Shown here: positions 34,732 to 42,950 of the stretch, in pieces
Layout of the letters: every line of letters begins with the position of its first letter
Numbering within the stretch: the stretch's first letter is position 1
NCBI GenBank assembly: GCA_019638495.1
Contig: JAHBTQ010000001.1
Span: forward strand, 620,001-684,000
Source of the DNA: Taibaiella sp.
GTDB lineage: Bacteria > Bacteroidota > Bacteroidia > Chitinophagales > Chitinophagaceae
Direction: 5' to 3'
DNA: 64,000 nt
The notes under the pieces: generated by a model
Databases searched by the model: none
What the model was told of the DNA's origin: nothing
Seen by the model: only the letters and a program-made list of their open reading frames with translations
Translations under genes and position numbers: made by a program

Positions 34732-36546
34732 ATGAAGCAATCATTTTGGGCCCTTGGCCTGGCGTGTCTCCTACTTGGCTCATGTGGTGGAAATGAGCAA
34801 ACGGTGAGCAAGGAGCAGACAGAAGCGCAGCAGTTTATAGACAGCTACTCTCAGAAATATGTGCAACTATACACTAACGTGAGCGAGGCGCAGTGGAGGG
34901 CTAACATAGAAATAGTGGAGGGAGACAGCACCAACACTGTTGCTGCGCGCAAGGCCGATGAGGCAATGGCAGAATTTACGGGTGCGGCAGACAATATCGA
35001 GAACGCGCGCAAATTTATGGCCATGAAGGATAAGCTAACTGAGCTGCAGGTGCGCCAGCTGGAGCAGATTCTCTATGCCGCTGCAAACAATCCTCAGACA
35101 GTTGCTGACCTGGTGAAGCAGCGCATCAAGGCCGAGAACGACCAGACAAAGCAACTCTATGGCTACCAATATATGCTGGGTGGTAAAAAGGTAAGTACTA
35201 ACGACCTGGACGGTATACTGAAAAAGGAAAACAACGAAGGCAAGCGCCTTGCAGCATGGACAGCCAGCAAGGAAATAGGCAAGACGCTGAAAGACGGCCT
35301 GGTGAACCTGCGCAATTACCGTAACCAGACGGTGCAGGCCCTGGGCTATCCAGACTTCTTCACCTACCAGGTGAGCGAGTATGGTATGAGCACTGAGGAG
35401 ATGATGCAGACGATGGACCGACTGATGCAGGAGCTTTATCCGCTGTATCGCGAGCTGCACACCTGGGAGCGCTACGAGCTGGCCAAGAAGTATAATGCTG
35501 CGGTGCCAGACTATCTGCCTGCACACTGGCTGCCCAACCGCTGGGGACAGGACTGGAGCGCCGGCATAGAAGTAAAGGGCCTGAACCTGGACAGTGTGCT
35601 CGCTACAAAGAATGCAGAATGGATAGTGAAGGAGGGCGAGAAGCTCTATACGAGCATTGGCTTTCCGGCGCTGCCGGCTACCTTCTGGCAAAAGTCGAGC
35701 CTGTATCCATATCCTGCAGACTCGGCAGTGAAGAAAAACAACCACGCCTCTGCCTGGCATATGGACCTCAACAACGATGTGCGCAGCCTGATGAGCGTGG
35801 AGCCTAATGCTGAATGGTTTGAAACTGCCAATCATGAGCTGGGCCACATTTACTACTACCTTACTTATACCAACCCTGACGTGCCACCACTACTGCGCAA
35901 GGGCGCTAACCGGGCCTATCACGAAGCTATAGGCAGCATGATGGGGCTGGCCGCTATGCAAAAGCCTTACGTTGCGGGTCGTGGCCTCATCAATGCTGAT
36001 GCCAAGACCGATGAAACCCAGGCACTGCTGAAGGAAGCGCTGAATACAGTAGTCTTTATCTTCTTCTCCTCAGGTACCATGAGCAATTTTGAAAAGGCAA
36101 TGTATGTAGACAGTCTGTCGCCTGACCAGTGGAATGCTAAGTGGTGGGAGCTGGCTAAGAAGTACCAGGGTATAGTGCCACCATCAGCGCGTGGCGAGGA
36201 GTTTTGTGACGCATCGACAAAGACACACATCAATGATGACCCTGCACAGTATTATGACTATGCACTGTCCTACGTTATCCTGTACCAGCTACACAACCAC
36301 ATAGCCAAGAACATACTGCACCAGGACCCGCATGCTACCAACTACTTTGGACAAACGGGGATAGGAGATTTTCTGAAGAAGATCACGTATCCCGGTGCGT
36401 CTAAGGACTGGCGCCAGGTGCTGAAGGAATCTACTGGCGAAGAGTTGAATGCAAAGGCCATGCTTGAATATTTTCAGCCCCTCGTAAGCTGGCTGCAAGA
36501 GCAAAACAAAGGCCGCAAGTACACGCTGCCTGAGCAAATGCAATAG
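34732..36546 (+). CDS. M2-family peptidyl-dipeptidase (ACE-like) lipoprotein
   Basis: A 604-residue zinc metallopeptidase of the angiotensin-converting-enzyme family, which removes C-terminal dipeptides. The signal ends in the lipobox LLGSC, so it is lipid-anchored. The zinc motif is NHELGHIYYYLTYTNPD (His about 368 and 372), and the third ligand lies in NRAYHEAIGSMMGLA (Glu about 397); the family also shows WHMDLNNDVRSLMSVEPN before the zinc site. Length matches bacterial M2 enzymes. It stands alone, followed by an intrinsic terminator 27 bp after the stop. Confidence 0.93.
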   Translation: MKQSFWALGLACLLLGSCGGNEQTVSKEQTEAQQFIDSYSQKYVQLYTNVSEAQWRANIEIVEGDSTNTVAARKADEAMAEFTGAADNIENARKFMAMKDKLTELQVRQLEQILYAAANNPQTVADLVKQRIKAENDQTKQLYGYQYMLGGKKVSTNDLDGILKKENNEGKRLAAWTASKEIGKTLKDGLVNLRNYRNQTVQALGYPDFFTYQVSEYGMSTEEMMQTMDRLMQELYPLYRELHTWERYELAKKYNAAVPDYLPAHWLPNRWGQDWSAGIEVKGLNLDSVLATKNAEWIVKEGEKLYTSIGFPALPATFWQKSSLYPYPADSAVKKNNHASAWHMDLNNDVRSLMSVEPNAEWFETANHELGHIYYYLTYTNPDVPPLLRKGANRAYHEAIGSMMGLAAMQKPYVAGRGLINADAKTDETQALLKEALNTVVFIFFSSGTMSNFEKAMYVDSLSPDQWNAKWWELAKKYQGIVPPSARGEEFCDASTKTHINDDPAQYYDYALSYVILYQLHNHIAKNILHQDPHATNYFGQTGIGDFLKKITYPGASKDWRQVLKESTGEELNAKAMLEYFQPLVSWLQEQNKGRKYTLPEQMQ

Positions 36547-36573
36547 TCTACGCGGAATTGGGAATTAGGGATT

Positions 36574-36609
36574 AGGGATGAAATTTCGAATAGATTTCAT
36601 CCCTTTTTC
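36574..36609 (+). terminator. intrinsic terminator of the M2 peptidase gene
   Basis: A perfect 11-bp stem AGGGATGAAAT / ATTTCATCCCT with a 9-base loop (36574-36604), followed by TTTTC. It begins 27 bp after the M2 stop codon; the stretch before it has short GGGATTA/GGAATTA direct repeats. Confidence 0.85.
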
Positions 36610-36718
36610 TTTTGGTTCACAAACCCCTTCGTACTTCCTGGGGCCTGAGACTTCACACCTCGCGACCCGTATATTCAGCCCCTTGGAATTTGGGATTTCA
36701 TCTCTGAGATTTGGTGTC

Positions 36719-37336
36719 TTAGCGCGTGTCACACCTCCTCACTTTTCCAAAGAGGTACCCTATACCAACGCTCCATTGGTGCAGTTTCTGGATGGTGTAT
36801 GGTGCCGCTATGGCATTTCCGGGTTTCACGGACTGATATGTGGCTGAGAGGATAAATCCGCGGGGCATCTCAAGGCCGGCGGTCAAGCCCATTCCGAGGT
36901 TTATATCATTTTTACCTGAAAGACCCGCCTCTACGCCGCCGTAATTTACCTTGTTATTCAGCATCACCGCGGCTACAGCGCCGGCGCCTAATACCAGGCG
37001 CGGTTTGCAAGGCATGCCTGTTTTTACAAGAAGAAAAAGGGGTAGCTCAGCAGTAGTGTAGCTATAGTTAGCCGCGGGAAGGGAAGCCGTAGCTGCCATT
37101 TTAAAACCATAGACCGAGTAAAAAGCCCCTGTTTGAAAATAAAGGTTTGGATTTAAGCGCTGCTCCAGACGAATACCCGCCTTTACAGAGGGCAGAGATG
37201 TAGTGGAAATACTCTTTCCGCCTAAGAGTACATTGCCGTTGGCATAGCTGGCGGCTACTACAGGTGCTATGACCCCACGTGCAGACAAATGTTGCGTAAG
37301 GAGTATTAATGCCGCAAGGAGCGTATAGCGTTTCAT
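36719..37336 (-). CDS. exported outer-membrane beta-barrel-like protein
   Basis: A 205-residue protein with a Sec signal (MKRYTLLAALILLTQHLSA) and repeated beta strands: SVKAGIRLEQRLNPNLYFQTGAFYSVYGFKM, YTTAELPLFLLVKTGMPCKPRLVLGAGAVAAVMLNNKVNYGG, INLGMGLTAGLEMPRGFILSATYQSVKPGN, HQWSVGIGYLFGK. It resembles the PorT-like/OMP_b-brl family, as does the 17364 gene, but is only broadly alike. The last residues CDTR are unlike the usual aromatic C-terminus. Function unknown. Confidence 0.75.
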   Translation of the reverse strand: MKRYTLLAALILLTQHLSARGVIAPVVAASYANGNVLLGGKSISTTSLPSVKAGIRLEQRLNPNLYFQTGAFYSVYGFKMAATASLPAANYSYTTAELPLFLLVKTGMPCKPRLVLGAGAVAAVMLNNKVNYGGVEAGLSGKNDINLGMGLTAGLEMPRGFILSATYQSVKPGNAIAAPYTIQKLHQWSVGIGYLFGKVRRCDTR

Positions 37337-37412
37337 AGGTCAATTTCTGAAATAAAGTTACGGGTAATCCTATTACCGAACCGTTAGGTAGCCCGGTGCA
37401 CAAATTGTGGGT

Positions 37413-37471
37413 TTCGAAAATTTTTTTGCGGATTCGAAAATTGATATACCTTTGATATCAAATTGATATCA
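37413..37471 (+). repeat. phased short repeats over the SPFH promoter
   Basis: TTGATAT occurs at 37441, 37452 and 37463, an exact 11-bp period; the middle copy is the core of the 12-bp palindrome TTTGATATCAAA (37451-37462). Just upstream TTCGAAAATT occurs at 37413 and 37433, 20 bp apart. One helical-turn spacing on one DNA face suggests a protein-binding array covering the -7 box. Confidence 0.7.
37425..37454 (+). promoter_or_regulatory. promoter of the SPFH gene
   Basis: TTTG at 37425-37428, an 18-bp spacer and TACCTTTG at 37447-37454 match the Bacteroidota promoter. The leader would be about 30 nt to the ATG at 37488. Short phased repeats overlap it (separate entry). Confidence 0.6.
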
Positions 37472-37487
37472 GACAATTTTAAAGAAA

Positions 37488-38357
37488 ATGGAAAAGATCA
37501 TCAAACCAACGAACGGCTACCTTGCCTTGTTGATTTCTCTCGCAACACTTGCGGGAGCAGTAAAATTCTTCATTACCGCGGGCATAAATGAAGAGGGTAT
37601 TTATGTGGTGCCCGGCATGTTACTTTTTGTCCTTACAATTATCATCTGGAAAGGGCTACTTATTGTGCAGCCAAACCACGCACGGGTGCTGAACCTCTTT
37701 GGTAAGTATGTGGGGTCTATAAAGGGCAACGGTATGTTTTTCGTGAACCCGCTGTATATGACCTTTAAAGTATCGCAGCGCGTACAGAACATGGCTACAC
37801 CAACCCTGAAGGTGAATGACAAGATGGGTAATCCCGTGGAAATTGCCGCTGTGGTGGTGTGGCAGGTAAGTGATACCTACAAGGCAGCCTACGAGGTGGC
37901 AGACTACAATGCCTTTGTGCGCATGCAGGCAGAAGCTGCTGTACGTGCTCTCACGATGCGATTTGCTTACGACAGCATTGAAGATGAGCATGCAGACATT
38001 ACCCTGCGGGAGGGTGGCGACAAAATAATGGAGCTGCTGCAACTGGAGCTCAACGAAAGACTGCTGACTGCCGGCATAACAGTAAACGAAGCACGCATAA
38101 GCCACCTGGCCTATGCGCAGGAAATAGCCGGCGCCATGCTGCAACGCCAGCAGGCATCAGCCATAGTAGCTGCACGATACAAAATTGTAGAGGGCGCAGT
38201 AGGTATGGTGGAGCTGGCCCTGGAACAGCTGAGCAAAAAAGAAATAGTGCATCTTGATGAAGAGAAGAAGGCTACCATGGTGAGTAACCTGATGGTAGTG
38301 CTCTGCGGAGAGAAGGGAGCGCAGCCTGTGCTGAACACAGGATCACTATATCAATAA
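37488..38357 (+). CDS. SPFH/band 7 membrane protein (slipin-like)
   Basis: A 289-residue protein with two N-terminal membrane helices ([38 protein letters not shown]) followed by an SPFH domain: [51 protein letters not shown], then a helical part ([37 protein letters not shown]). SPFH proteins form large membrane-bound cages or microdomains that host proteases and other enzymes. The C-terminus ends shortly after the helix. The gene is followed by a hairpin and a ribbon-helix-helix gene, probably in one transcript. Confidence 0.92.
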   Translation: MEKIIKPTNGYLALLISLATLAGAVKFFITAGINEEGIYVVPGMLLFVLTIIIWKGLLIVQPNHARVLNLFGKYVGSIKGNGMFFVNPLYMTFKVSQRVQNMATPTLKVNDKMGNPVEIAAVVVWQVSDTYKAAYEVADYNAFVRMQAEAAVRALTMRFAYDSIEDEHADITLREGGDKIMELLQLELNERLLTAGITVNEARISHLAYAQEIAGAMLQRQQASAIVAARYKIVEGAVGMVELALEQLSKKEIVHLDEEKKATMVSNLMVVLCGEKGAQPVLNTGSLYQ

Positions 38358-38365
38358 CTTTGTAC

Positions 38366-38402
38366 AATGCAGGATGTGCGGAAATTAGCACATCCTGCAT
38401 TT
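38366..38402 (+). terminator. hairpin between the SPFH and RHH genes
   Basis: A perfect 13-bp stem ATGCAGGATGTGC / GCACATCCTGCAT with an 8-base loop, flanked by A and TTTGCTCATTTG. It starts 9 bp after the SPFH stop and ends 21 bp before the GTG of the next gene. The T-tract is short, so partial termination or attenuation between the two genes is likely. Confidence 0.6.
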
Positions 38403-38422
38403 GCTCATTTGTAAATAAGAAA

Positions 38423-38605
38423 GTGGCGGATAAAAAGAACTTTGTACTGAGACTGGACGAAGACGTCTATAAAGCCCTTGAAAAATGGGCTGCGGACGAG
38501 TTTCGTAGTGTAAACGGTCAATTAGAGTGGCTGATAGACGCGGCATTAAAGAAAGCCGGTCGGAAAAATGTGAAGCAGGATAAAAAGGATAAACCTGCCT
38601 CTTAA
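38423..38605 (+). CDS. ribbon-helix-helix (Arc-like) DNA-binding protein
   Basis: A 60-residue protein starting with GTG at 38423: VADKKNFVLRLDEDVYKALEKWAADEFRSVNGQLEWLIDAALKKAGRK. The strand NFVLRL followed by two helices is the Arc/RHH fold. Such dimers bind short tandem repeats, and three TTGATAT copies with 11-bp spacing lie over the upstream operon promoter. Pairing of an SPFH gene with an Arc-like gene seems common in the phylum. The tail is lysine-rich (KQDKKDKPAS). It overlaps the stop of the opposite-strand SGNH gene by 4 bp. Confidence 0.8.
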   Translation: MADKKNFVLRLDEDVYKALEKWAADEFRSVNGQLEWLIDAALKKAGRKNVKQDKKDKPAS

Positions 38606-39552
38606 TTTCTAGCGTACACACTATCCAATATCCTGTACGCTATGGCCGGCCGGTAATGTTCTGTCTCATAATAGTTGTAAACGTCGTTGGTAATATCGTT
38701 TACGCCCGAGAAATCATAGATGTGCTCCGGCCCGAAAATGCTAAATAGGGTCTTCATGTCCTGGGGATTCAGTTTTTTCTGGTCATACATGGGCGATAGC
38801 ACAATACGGTAATCGGTGTGGTGCTTGTCGAAAATGGACTTCATGTCCATAAGTAACCCCCGCTGCTCCATGAAAATAACCGGCTTAGAGTAGCGCTGTA
38901 CTCCCTCCCTTTTGTAGAAGATTTGCATGCGAGGGCCATAGAAGCTGTCCCGGTCGGCGAGTATCTTCTTTTCTGCTTCCAGTTGCGGATCTTTCTTTCC
39001 TTTCGGCATTGTGGCCGGTAACTTCAGATAGGCTGAGATAGCCTCGAAACTGAAGAAGTCCATAAAGCTGGTAAACTGGAAATCTGAAGCGCTTTCGCCG
39101 GAAACCATTGGGTGCTTGCGGAAGAGGTGACCGGAACTATTGCCCGACTTAGACAGCAACTCGGCATCGGCCACAATAAGTACGGCCTTAATTTCTGAAC
39201 CCGTTTTGTCGATTAGTTTCAGCTTGCCCGCTACACCAAATAGTGTTTCTGATGCCACACCAAAATGGAACGCTTTGATACCGGCAACGCGTTTCTCCAA
39301 TTGGTCGGGTGTATAATAACGTGACCGGGAGCTACCGAAAATGTAAGAGTCAAAATGATTGGCCGGATATTGCTTCAGGAAGGTTTCTGTGGCGGCGTAG
39401 TCTTCGTTCAGCTCCAGGTGCGGCTTATCAGTAGCATAGATGTTATCATACTGTCTTAGAATCAGAAACGGATCGGCATAGAGGTACAAACCGGCAACCA
39501 AAAGGAATGGCAGCATGGCAAGTAACAGTTTCAGAATTATCTTTTTCGTCAT
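38602..39552 (-). CDS. SGNH-like protein partnered with MBOAT acyltransferase
   Basis: A 316-residue membrane-anchored protein. One N-terminal helix (IILKLLLAMLPFLLVAGLYLYA) leads to an extracytoplasmic domain with IFGSSRSRYYTPDQLEKRV (about residues 71-89), a serine-nucleophile-like block I of SGNH proteins, and KSIFDKHHTDYRIVLSPMYDQ and IYDFSGVNDITNDVYNYYETEHYRP near the end, where the Asp and His of the triad may lie. It is coupled to the MBOAT gene (1-bp overlap, TGATG), the arrangement of AlgI/AlgJ- and DltB/DltD-type systems that acylate polysaccharides. Substrate unknown. Confidence 0.72.
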   Translation of the reverse strand: MTKKIILKLLLAMLPFLLVAGLYLYADPFLILRQYDNIYATDKPHLELNEDYAATETFLKQYPANHFDSYIFGSSRSRYYTPDQLEKRVAGIKAFHFGVASETLFGVAGKLKLIDKTGSEIKAVLIVADAELLSKSGNSSGHLFRKHPMVSGESASDFQFTSFMDFFSFEAISAYLKLPATMPKGKKDPQLEAEKKILADRDSFYGPRMQIFYKREGVQRYSKPVIFMEQRGLLMDMKSIFDKHHTDYRIVLSPMYDQKKLNPQDMKTLFSIFGPEHIYDFSGVNDITNDVYNYYETEHYRPAIAYRILDSVYARN

Positions 39553-41018
39553 CAGAACTGGTAATAGATAAACTGTGTTTTCTCATACACGCCGAAAAAC
39601 ACCAGAAGAAAAAAGCCGGTATAATACAGCGCCCAGCGGAAAACCGCGGGCTTGCTATCAAAGGTATCCGGCAATCTAAATCGCAACTGTATGATATGTG
39701 CCAGCTCAAGGCAAAATATCGCGAAGAAGCCCGGTAGTATCATTGTATAGATGCCCGGCAGCTCCAGGAAGTATAGCCTGTGTGTGCGTATAACACGCCA
39801 CATCTCTGCAGGAAAATCAAGGCACCTGCGCGCAATGTAAAATGCGTCGTGTGCTGTGTTTGCCCTGAAAAATATCCACGCAAAAACGACGAGTACAAAC
39901 GTAATTGAAACGTCGAGGAAGTTATTGAGCCATTTTACTCTCCCGACGCCTGTAGCATTTACGGCCTTTTCACGGACGCCCTTTGTGAGGAGTGCAAAAA
40001 CCAGGTAGAAACCGTGCAGCGCCCCCCAGATGATGAAGGTCCAGTTGGCACCGTGCCAGAATCCGCTAACGAGGAAGACAAAGAACAGATTGAAGTAAAC
40101 GCGTGGAAGCGCTACTCTGTTGCCCCCCAGGGAGATATATAGGTAATCGCGGAACCAGGTGGAAAGTGATATGTGCCACCGCTTCCAGAACTCCGATATG
40201 GAGCGGGAATGGTAGGGCTTATTGAAGTTGGTCATGAGCTTGAAACCCATGACACGTGCTGCCCCGATAGCGATATCTGAATAACCGGAGAAGTCGCAGA
40301 AGATCTGGAAAGAAAAGAAGATGGCGCCGATGACAAGTGCCGTCGCTGACTTATCGTAAGGATGATTGAAGATGTCGTTGGTATAGATTGCAAGCCTGTC
40401 TGCCACCACCACTTTCTTTACCATACCCCAAAGCATCAGCCTCATACCGTGCGCTACATTCTCGTAATTGAGATACTTCTTTTCGTGAAACTGGTACAAA
40501 ACGTTTTGTGGGCGCTCAATGGGCCCTGCTACCAATTGCGGATAAAACATCACATAGAGCGCGTAAATACCAAAATGGCGCTCTGCGGGATGGTGGCCGC
40601 GGTAGACCTCAATGGTATAGCTCATGGCCTGAAATGTGTGGAAAGACAGACCGATGGGTAGTGCAATAGTAAGCAGCGGAATATTCACATGGTGCCCCGA
40701 AAGGTGGAATGCCTCGATGATGTTCTCTGCGAAGAAGTTATAGTATTTGAAGACAGCCAATACTCCGATATTGGCTACCAGGCTCATGACGAGATACCAT
40801 TTTCGTTTTCTTCCATCGGCGTTTTCAATGAGAATGCCCGCGAAGTAATCGATGATTATGGTGGCAAAGAGGATTACAATGTAGATAGGAATAAAGTACA
40901 TGTAAAACACACAACTCGCCGCCAGCAAATGAAACCAGCGAAACTTATGCGGCAGCAGGAAAAACAGAATTGTAACTATCGGGAAGAATAGTAAGAATTC
41001 TATTGAATTGAATAGCAT
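39552..41018 (-). CDS. MBOAT-family O-acyltransferase (AlgI/DltB-like)
   Basis: A 488-residue membrane protein with about 11 transmembrane helices. The opening MLFNSIEFLLFFPIVTILFFLLPHKFRW is typical. The active-site region is FVSGFWHGANWTFIIWGALHGFYLV, with the conserved catalytic histidine in LHGFYL, and FWKRWHISLSTWFRDYLYISLGGNR precedes it. Such proteins bring acyl groups across the membrane for sugar modification, handing them to an SGNH partner, here the downstream gene. The target may be an exopolysaccharide; Wzz- and Wzy-like genes lie about 4 kb away on the other strand. Confidence 0.92.
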   Translation of the reverse strand: MLFNSIEFLLFFPIVTILFFLLPHKFRWFHLLAASCVFYMYFIPIYIVILFATIIIDYFAGILIENADGRKRKWYLVMSLVANIGVLAVFKYYNFFAENIIEAFHLSGHHVNIPLLTIALPIGLSFHTFQAMSYTIEVYRGHHPAERHFGIYALYVMFYPQLVAGPIERPQNVLYQFHEKKYLNYENVAHGMRLMLWGMVKKVVVADRLAIYTNDIFNHPYDKSATALVIGAIFFSFQIFCDFSGYSDIAIGAARVMGFKLMTNFNKPYHSRSISEFWKRWHISLSTWFRDYLYISLGGNRVALPRVYFNLFFVFLVSGFWHGANWTFIIWGALHGFYLVFALLTKGVREKAVNATGVGRVKWLNNFLDVSITFVLVVFAWIFFRANTAHDAFYIARRCLDFPAEMWRVIRTHRLYFLELPGIYTMILPGFFAIFCLELAHIIQLRFRLPDTFDSKPAVFRWALYYTGFFLLVFFGVYEKTQFIYYQF

Positions 41019-41043
41019 CTGCGGCTCGTTTTCCGGTTACGCG

Positions 41044-41051
41044 CAAATGTA
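41044..41051 (-). promoter_or_regulatory. -7 box of the MBOAT-SGNH operon
   Basis: The minus strand reads TACATTTG, a TAnnTTTG match, with a leader of about 20 nt before the ATG at 41018. A -33 TTTG is not seen. Confidence 0.42.
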
Positions 41052-41073
41052 CAATACATGGGGGTGATATTTA

Positions 41074-42045
41074 TTAGTATCGTATGGCTAATCCCAGGAG
41101 GAGCCCTGTAGTAGTATGATGGCTGATTAGCGTACCTGAGACGTTGAACCTGGATAAAGTGGGCACTCCGGCAGTAGACACAGCCGATAGAACATAGTGA
41201 TTGCTGCAAACATCAAAAACCGCTGAAACATGATCCCGGTCTACAGTAAATGGTAAAGTGGCAATAACAGTGTGCCCTCCGGTAGGATTGATCTTGTATA
41301 GTTTACTCGGCATGCTTACACCCGCCACTACATTTGCGTCCACCGCATAAAGCATATTGTCATTAGTGTTGTATTGCAGTCCTACCAGGCCGTTCCAGGT
41401 TATGATGGGAATCGAGTCGATAGCGTGGAAAAGTGTATCGCCTGGCAGGCGCTTCTCCACGTATGCCATACTCGCGGATGTAGTGAGGCAATAAATATTG
41501 CCGGAACCATTATCTACGGTTGAAGACATAACCTGGGAGTTATGCTCTGTACTCGCTGCGGGTGTCATGGTAGATACTGACCCCGAAAAACCTACTTCCC
41601 ACATATTTCTATTGGTGGAGGCACCAGGAGCAAACACATATAGCTTGTTTGCAGGCTCACTGTAAATAATAGAGGCATATCGTACCGCTCCGGAGGACGG
41701 AGGATAATCGAATGTGGTTACCGTGCCTGTCAGACTCACACGGTGTATCTGCCCTGTGGAAGGGCCGGATTTGATGGTGTAGTAGCAATTGTCCGTAGTA
41801 TTGAATGCACCTTGCCTCGAAGACGTTCCGTTGTTAAATGTTGCAATGGTACTTACAGCACCGGTGGTTGTATCAACAAGCCCGAAGGTGCATGAAGTGG
41901 TGGCAAATACTGTATCAGACCACGTAGGGGCAGAGTACGCATATAGCGTGGCGGAGCAAGGAGTCGCTTCCGGCTCTTTATCCTTTTTGGTGCAAGAGAA
42001 AGCGTTGATGCTGAGGGCAAGAAATGACAGCAGCAGGTTTTTCAT
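41074..42045 (-). CDS. exported lipoprotein with beta-propeller-like repeats
   Basis: A 323-residue protein. Its signal (MKNLLLSFLALSINAFSC) ends in a lipobox-like FSC with Cys18. The mature part repeats blocks such as FGLVDTTTGAVSTIATFNNGT, YYTIKSGPSTGQIHRVSLTGTVTTFDY, IYSEPANKLYVFAPGASTNRNMWEVGFSGSVST and LYAVDANVVAGVSMPSKLYKINPTGGHTVIATLPF, which look like blades of a beta-propeller with Ser/Thr-rich composition. Function not recognised. It lies between the MBOAT operon and mqnD, 27 bp after the mqnD stop. Confidence 0.7.
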   Translation of the reverse strand: MKNLLLSFLALSINAFSCTKKDKEPEATPCSATLYAYSAPTWSDTVFATTSCTFGLVDTTTGAVSTIATFNNGTSSRQGAFNTTDNCYYTIKSGPSTGQIHRVSLTGTVTTFDYPPSSGAVRYASIIYSEPANKLYVFAPGASTNRNMWEVGFSGSVSTMTPAASTEHNSQVMSSTVDNGSGNIYCLTTSASMAYVEKRLPGDTLFHAIDSIPIITWNGLVGLQYNTNDNMLYAVDANVVAGVSMPSKLYKINPTGGHTVIATLPFTVDRDHVSAVFDVCSNHYVLSAVSTAGVPTLSRFNVSGTLISHHTTTGLLLGLAIRY

Positions 42046-42072
42046 ATGGTGCTTTTAATTAAAGACGTAGAC

Positions 42073-42900
42073 TTAGTAGAATATCTTGGGCTGCCCGCCG
42101 GATATTCTGCCTGCCTCCGCAGCCCGCTCAAACATAGTAGCAATCGCCCGTTCTCCGGTTTCGCCGAGGTCGGTTGTGTATTCGTTAACGTAGAGATTTA
42201 TGTGTTTGCGCATCACATTCTCCTCCATTTCCTGCGCGTTGTTGGTTACGAATGGGGTCAATTCCGGGTAGCGCTTCCACGACAATGCAAGACTCTCCTT
42301 GATTATTGAATCTACCGTGGCACACAGCTCCGCGCCGAGGTTTCGCTTCATCACTATGCCGCCCAGCGGTATGGCTGCACCCGTAGTGCGCTCCCACCAG
42401 TCGCCCAGATCGGCATGTTTCAGCAGACCGCGCTGTGCATAGGTAAACCGGTTTTCGTGAATAATCAGCCCTGCGTCAAATTCGCCACTAAGCACGGCGC
42501 CCTCAATTTCATTAAACAGCAGCTCCGTTTTGTTTCGTGCCTGCGGATAGGCCAAGGTCAACAGCAAGTTTGCAGTGGTATTGACGCCAGGTATAGCTAT
42601 TTTATAATTCGCCATTTCTGCATCCTGAAGCGGGCGCTTAGATATGAGCAGCGGTCCAACACCCTTACCCAATGCACTGCCGCTGTGCAACAGTGCATAA
42701 TCATTTACTACACTCAAAAAGGTATTGTAGCTCAGCTTTGTAATGTCCAGTTTGCCCTTGGCGGCCCATTGGTTCAGTGTTTCCACGTCTTCCATCACAT
42801 ATTCGAATGTGATGCCGTGGGTATCTACTCCGCCATTCACCATGGCATCGAAAATAAAGGTATCATTAGGGCATGGGCTGAATCCGAGCGTAAGTTTCAT
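42073..42900 (-). CDS. mqnD: 1,4-dihydroxy-6-naphthoate synthase, futalosine pathway
   Basis: A 275-residue enzyme with a periplasmic-binding-protein-like fold. The start MKLTLGFSPCPNDTFIFDAMVNG and KLDITKLSYNTFLSVVNDYALLHSGSALGKGVGPLLIS are characteristic of MqnD, which opens cyclic dehypoxanthinyl futalosine to dihydroxynaphthoate in menaquinone synthesis. It follows mqnB (36 bp) on the same strand, so two steps of the pathway sit together. Other mqn genes (A, C) are not in the window. A TACCTTTG box lies in the short gap before it. Confidence 0.93.
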   Translation of the reverse strand: MKLTLGFSPCPNDTFIFDAMVNGGVDTHGITFEYVMEDVETLNQWAAKGKLDITKLSYNTFLSVVNDYALLHSGSALGKGVGPLLISKRPLQDAEMANYKIAIPGVNTTANLLLTLAYPQARNKTELLFNEIEGAVLSGEFDAGLIIHENRFTYAQRGLLKHADLGDWWERTTGAAIPLGGIVMKRNLGAELCATVDSIIKESLALSWKRYPELTPFVTNNAQEMEENVMRKHINLYVNEYTTDLGETGERAIATMFERAAEAGRISGGQPKIFY

Positions 42901-42922
42901 TGCTTATCCTGTTAGTCGCCGG

Positions 42923-42950
42923 CAAAGGTAAACCCTCATTTACTGGCAAA
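42923..42950 (-). promoter_or_regulatory. candidate promoter of mqnD
   Basis: On the minus strand TTTG (42950-42947), 16 bp, then TACCTTTG (42930-42923). The -7 box is perfect but the spacer is a few bases short. It would give an internal start between mqnB and mqnD with a leader of about 18 nt. Confidence 0.38.

Noticed and set aside
36578..36847. Plus-strand 89-codon frame after the M2 peptidase
   Set aside because: It starts inside the terminator stem and overlaps the end of the opposite beta-barrel gene; no protein features.
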